From contig JBDSXV010000151.1 of assembly GCA_039926025.1 (NCBI GenBank), positions 1 through 10,649 of the forward strand: DNA of 10,649 bases, written 5' to 3'. Below the pieces are notes generated by a model, which saw only the letters and a list, made by a program, of their open reading frames with translations, was not told where the DNA came from and made no database searches. Shown here piece by piece: positions 8,398 to 10,649 of the stretch. A program made the translations under genes and the position numbers. Position 1 is the stretch's first letter; each line of letters begins with the position of its first letter. The stretch comes from Dokdonella_A sp039926025 (GTDB lineage Bacteria; Pseudomonadota; Gammaproteobacteria; Xanthomonadales; Rhodanobacteraceae).

Positions 8398-8515
8398 CCT
8401 CTCCCTGCCGGGGAGAGGTCGGCGCGCATAGCGCGGCGGGTGAGGGGAACACGATGCGATGCACGCCACACGCCCCCTCACCCCGACCCTCTCCCCGGAG
8501 GAGCGAGGGAGAAGA
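8398..8515. repeat. Paired inverted intergenic repeat (CCCTCACC / CTCTCCCC type)
   Basis: Two divergent copies of one motif face each other. The right copy reads CCCCTCACCCCGACCCTCTC from 8474 and continues with CCCCGG. The left copy, read on the minus strand from 8447, gives CCCCTCACCCGCCGCGCT and later GACCTCTCCCCGG. The inner arms GTGAGGGG (8440-8447) and CCCCTCAC (8474-8481) pair across a 26-base loop. The left copy contains its own perfect hairpin, CCTCTCCC (8398-8405) with GGGAGAGG (8411-8418) and the loop TGCCG. The right copy has a weaker one, CCCTC (8487-8491) with GAGGG (8505-8509). I associate this motif with dispersed intergenic repeats in several proteobacterial genomes. It encodes no protein that I can support. 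Confidence 0.7.
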
Positions 8516-8546
8516 GCGGCGCGTCGCCATGTGCGTTACATCGCAT

Positions 8547-8718
8547 CAACCCCATCCCCGCCCAACGCCCCCGGCTCTCAGGCACAGCCTTCGGGCGTTC
8601 ATCGGTGCGCGAACCAGAGGTCCGCAAACGCACCTCTTCACCCCCTTGAAGGGGAGGACTAAAGCGCGCTGCTTCAAAGTCCTCCCCTTCAAACGGAGGG
8701 TTTAGGTGGGGATGGTGT
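8547..8718. repeat. Nested inverted-repeat element with CCCCATCCCC ends
   Basis: An inner perfect 15-bp inverted repeat, TTGAAGGGGAGGACT (8646-8660) and AGTCCTCCCCTTCAA (8678-8692), encloses a 17-base loop. An outer imperfect pair lies at about 8549-8564 (AACCCCATCCCCGCCC) and 8704-8719 (complement AACACCATCCCCACCT), matching at 13 of 16 positions. The inner stem would be very stable in RNA and lies between convergent genes, so it could stop transcripts from both sides, but there is no U tract. The stretch between the outer left arm and the inner stem (about 8565-8645) shows no structure I can name. Confidence 0.6.
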
Positions 8719-8763
8719 TTGTACGAGCGCGCGAACCGGTCCTCATGGGAAGAGTTGGCGAGC

Positions 8764-8880
8764 GTGATGCTGTGGGACCAACTGTCCGCGGGAGCGGCTG
8801 TGGGTGGGAGCTTCAGCCGCGATGCTGTCCTTCAAGATTCCAAGGGAATCGTGGTCTCTGAAGAACGTCCCTCACCATGC
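8764..8880. repeat. REP-like element, copy 2 (degenerate, overlaps the hisIE 3' end)
   Basis: This is the same element as at 8232-8340: GTGGGACCAACTGTC, then GGGAGCGGCT, CTTCAGCCGCGATGCTGTCC, TTCAAGATTC and GGAATCG line up in order. It differs in two ways. There is a 13-base insertion, TGTGGGTGGGAGC (8799-8811 or equivalent), that looks like a partial duplication of the arm. The right arm GAAGCCGCTCCCACAG is missing after GAAG at 8860. A short hairpin remains between GCGGCT (8794-8799) and AGCCGC (8815-8820). The hisIE stop codon (8832-8834) and the codons before it lie inside the copy. The right boundary is tentative: only CTCACCAT at 8871-8878 is shared with the flank of copy 1. Confidence 0.65.
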
Positions 8881-9479
8881 CGCTGCTCCAGTTCACCGAC
8901 GATGTCGGCGAGGCTGAGATCGGCACCCCGCAGCAGCACCAAGAGATGGAACAACAAGTCCGCTGCCTCACCGCGCAATGCATCGCGATCACCCGACACG
9001 GCCGCGAGCGCGACCTCGACGCCTTCCTCACCGACTTTTTGTGCGCGTCGTGCTGGGGTGCCCGCGAGTAGTTTGGCGACGTAGCTCGACGAAGTATCGG
9101 AGCTCGCGCGTGCGTCGATCAAGGCCTCCAGTTCGTTGAGCCACGGCTGCGAACGTCCGGGGCCATCGAAGCAGCTGGGCGTTCCGCGATGGCAGGTTGG
9201 ACCCGCTGGCAGCGCCTGAACAAGCAATGTGTCACGATCGCAATCGGCTGCGATGGAAACCACGCGCAACACGTGTCCCGAACTTTCGCCTTTGCGCCAC
9301 AGACGTTTTTTTGAGCGCGACCAGAAATGTACTTCGCGCGTCTGCCCGGTCAACACCAGCGCATCTCGATTGGTGTAGCCGAGCATGAGCACGCGTCCGT
9401 CGTGCGCATGCTGCACGATCAGCGGCACGAGGCCGTCGCTCTTGTCCCAGTCCAGCGTGTCGATCAGTGCATCACTCAT
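8832..9479 (-). CDS. hisI: Bifunctional phosphoribosyl-AMP cyclohydrolase / phosphoribosyl-ATP pyrophosphatase
   Basis: HisIE carries out steps 2 and 3 of histidine biosynthesis in the cytoplasm: its C-terminal domain hydrolyses PR-ATP to PR-AMP, and its N-terminal domain opens the adenine ring. It has 215 residues, normal for the fusion. The cyclohydrolase domain (about 1-112) has MLGYTNRDAL (32-41), WSRSKKRLWRKGESSGH (53-69), the metal-binding DCDRD (79-83) and the Cys residues 80, 96 and 103, with the family's 16/7 spacing expected for zinc. The pyrophosphatase domain (about 115-202) has QKVGEEGVEVALAA (147-160), GEAADLLFHLLVLL (170-183) and a closing ELEQRHG. The ATG overlaps the hisF stop as ATGA and has no ribosome-binding site of its own, so translation is probably coupled. 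The last 10-13 residues after ELEQRHG look unlike the family and are encoded within a repeat element. Confidence 0.97.
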   Translation of the reverse strand: MSDALIDTLDWDKSDGLVPLIVQHAHDGRVLMLGYTNRDALVLTGQTREVHFWSRSKKRLWRKGESSGHVLRVVSIAADCDRDTLLVQALPAGPTCHRGTPSCFDGPGRSQPWLNELEALIDARASSDTSSSYVAKLLAGTPARRAQKVGEEGVEVALAAVSGDRDALRGEAADLLFHLLVLLRGADLSLADIVGELEQRHGEGRSSETTIPLES

Positions 9480-10252
9480 GGCCGCACCACAATGCCGCGC
9501 GCGGCGAGATAGCGTTTGAGGTCGCCAATACGAATCTCCCCGCTGTGGAACACACTCGCGGCAAGCGCCGCGTCGACGCCGCAGTGCTCGAACACATCAG
9601 CGAAGTGTTCGGGTTTTCCGGCCCCCCCCGATGCAACCAGGGGCAAGGTCGTCGTCGCGCGTACGGCATCGAGTTGCGCGCGCGCGTAGCCGCCGCGCAC
9701 GCCGTCGCTGCGGATTGAATTGAGCACAATCTCACCGGCGCCACGATCGGCGACCTCGCGCACCCACGCGAGCAGATCGCGACCGCTGTCACTGGCGGCG
9801 TCGGGCTTGCCGCTGTTCGCGACTACGCGCCATTGCGACGTCTGCTCGGCGCGCGCGTCGACGTCGATGCCGATCACCACGCATTGACTGCCGAAGCGTG
9901 CGGCCAGCTCGTCGATCAGCGCTGGCCGCGCAAGCGCAGGGCTGTTGACCGAGACCTTGTCGGCGCCGGCTGCAAGTACGCTTTCCGCATCGGCGACCGA
10001 GCGGATACCGCCTGCGACGCAGAATGGAATATCGAGTTCGCGTGCGACGCGCTCGACCCAGGCCAGATCGACTGTGCGTCCGTCCGGGCTTGCCGTAATG
10101 TCGTAGAAGACAAGCTCGTCGGCACCTTCATCGGCGTAGCGTCGAGCGAGTTCGACGATGTCCCCTACCACGCGATGGTCACGAAACTGCACGCCTTTGA
10201 CGACAACACCGTCGGCGACATCGAGGCAGGGAATCACGCGGCGCGCGAGCAT
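9476..10252 (-). CDS. hisF: Imidazole glycerol phosphate synthase cyclase subunit HisF
   Basis: HisF uses ammonia delivered by HisH to convert PRFAR to imidazole glycerol phosphate and AICAR. The protein is a TIM barrel of 258 residues, the family size. I chose the ATG at 10252 because MLARRVIPCLDV is the family N-terminus and a strong GGAGGAG lies 5 bases upstream; a longer frame to 10375 is only read-through inside hisA. The two catalytic Asp residues are at their usual positions, D11 (PCLDV) and D130 (GIDVD). Phosphate-binding loops are present at AGGIRS (80-85) and SGGAGK (208-213), and ALAASVFH (229-236) is intact. Oddities: the usual GYD after DGVRGGY reads GYA (Ala190), and the SGGAG codons contain a run of eight G. 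The start lies 19 bases inside hisA and the stop overlaps hisIE, so all three genes share one transcript. Confidence 0.97.
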   Translation of the reverse strand: MLARRVIPCLDVADGVVVKGVQFRDHRVVGDIVELARRYADEGADELVFYDITASPDGRTVDLAWVERVARELDIPFCVAGGIRSVADAESVLAAGADKVSVNSPALARPALIDELAARFGSQCVVIGIDVDARAEQTSQWRVVANSGKPDAASDSGRDLLAWVREVADRGAGEIVLNSIRSDGVRGGYARAQLDAVRATTTLPLVASGGAGKPEHFADVFEHCGVDAALAASVFHSGEIRIGDLKRYLAARGIVVRP

Positions 10253-10649
10253 GCGAGCTCCTCCAATGCGAGCGTGCCTTCGAGCAGGGCGGTGCCGGCG
10301 ACGCAGGCATCGACGCCGGTTGCGCGCAACGCATCGACATCCGCGCGATCGCGCACACCACCCGACGCGATCCATTCCAGTTGCGGCCAGCGCGTGGCGA
10401 GCATGCGATAGAGGGGCAAGTTCGGACCGGCGCCCATGCCGTCTTGTGCGATGTCGGTGGTCAGCACATGGCGCAGCCCCGCGCTGGCGAAACGTTCGAG
10501 CAGTACGGCGAAATCCGCATCACTCTCTGCCTGCCACGCGTCGACCGCTGGATGCCAGCGTTCGTCAGCGCCGAAGCGCAAGTCCATGGCGAGGCATAGC
10601 CGTTCGGGTCCGAAGGTTTGCAACCAGCGCTCGAAGGTATCCGGATCAC
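10234..10649 (-). CDS. hisA: ProFAR isomerase HisA, partial (C-terminal part)
   Basis: HisA is the (beta-alpha)8 isomerase that converts ProFAR to PRFAR, the substrate of HisF. The frame is open to the right edge, so only about 138 C-terminal codons are seen; the full protein is usually near 240-250 residues. The visible part has CLAMDLR, the active-site strand HVLTTDIAQDGMGAGPN, with the Asp of TDI and the DGM loop, then IASGGVRDRADV and the second phosphate-binding segment GVDACVAGTALLEG. Codons upstream of 10623 (reading DPDTFERWLQTFG) continue the frame, so the TTG at 10621-10623 is not a real start. The stop at 10234-10236 overlaps hisF by 19 bases. The order hisA-hisF-hisI is the standard end of a proteobacterial his operon, with hisH probably just upstream outside the window. 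Confidence 0.95.
   Translation of the reverse strand, partial: DPDTFERWLQTFGPERLCLAMDLRFGADERWHPAVDAWQAESDADFAVLLERFASAGLRHVLTTDIAQDGMGAGPNLPLYRMLATRWPQLEWIASGGVRDRADVDALRATGVDACVAGTALLEGTLALEELACSRAA
10258..10264 (-). promoter_or_regulatory. Ribosome-binding site of hisF, inside hisA
   Basis: GGAGGAG on the minus strand, 5 bases before the ATG at 10252, within the last codons of hisA. It fixes the hisF start and allows initiation without relying only on coupling. Confidence 0.8.

Larger units (their letters stand above)
8201..8831. other. Gene-free repeat block between convergent genes
   Basis: These 631 bases separate the RND gene (rightward) from hisIE (leftward). I see no credible gene: the short frames lack ribosome-binding sites and run through inverted repeats. 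The block holds at least three unrelated repeat families, listed separately: a TGTGGGAGCGGCTTC element present twice, a paired CCCTCACC/CTCTCCCC element, and a nested element with CCCCATCCCC ends. A small GCATC-AGC-GATGC hairpin lies at 8377-8389. Any hairpin here could act as a bidirectional transcription stop, but none has a U tract. Confidence 0.75.

Noticed and set aside
8239..8705. Short frames of 60-140 codons in the gap between the RND gene and hisIE
   Set aside because: They run through inverted repeats on both strands, lack ribosome-binding sites and have repeat-driven compositions.
8232..8880. CRISPR array
   Set aside because: The repeats are few, of different families, imperfect and irregularly spaced. 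There are no uniform repeat-spacer units and no cas genes.
10253..10375. N-terminal extension of hisF by 41 codons
   Set aside because: The extension is Arg/Cys-rich, lies wholly in hisA, and precedes a strong ribosome-binding site and the exact family N-terminus at 10252.

Overview
The window carries ordinary housekeeping and efflux genes from a GC-rich (roughly 60% GC by eye) Gram-negative proteobacterium. Mfd resembles gammaproteobacterial Mfd along its whole length. The histidine genes run hisA-hisF-hisIE with a fused HisIE. The intergenic repeats built on TGTGGGAGCGGCTTCAGCCGCG resemble repeats I associate with Xanthomonadales/Lysobacterales genomes (Xanthomonas, Lysobacter, Rhodanobacteraceae). 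That placement is an inference from gene content and repeat style, not from a marker gene.

Layout, left to right. (1) At 1-88 on the minus strand is the first 29 codons of a gene for a protein with a signal peptide; the rest lies outside the window. (2) At 315-3767 on the minus strand is a complete mfd, the transcription-repair coupling factor. (3) A short divergent region (3768-3959) holds the upstream sequences of mfd and of the efflux operon, with a 7-bp GC-rich hairpin. (4) At 3960-8200 on the plus strand is a two-gene operon: a lipoprotein membrane-fusion protein of the AcrA/MdtA type, and a 1043-residue RND permease of the MdtB/MdtC type. The permease starts at a TTG that overlaps the adaptor's stop codon. 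No outer-membrane channel gene is present. (5) At 8201-8831 is a gene-free block between convergent genes, filled with several unrelated inverted-repeat elements. One element occurs twice, and its second copy runs into the 3' end of hisIE. (6) At 8832-10649 on the minus strand is the end of a histidine operon: hisA (C-terminal part only), hisF and hisIE, all overlapping.

The modules are independent. HisA, HisF and HisIE perform neighbouring steps of histidine biosynthesis (PRPP-AMP/ATP processing, ProFAR isomerisation and imidazole-ring formation). The adaptor and permease should form the inner-membrane and periplasmic parts of one tripartite efflux pump. Mfd couples stalled RNA polymerase to excision repair.

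I found no evidence of a new biological system. The points worth a second look are the repeat mosaic at 8201-8880, an 8-base G tract in the phosphate-binding motif of hisF, the unusual TTG/TGA overlap starting the RND gene, and one motif substitution in HisF.
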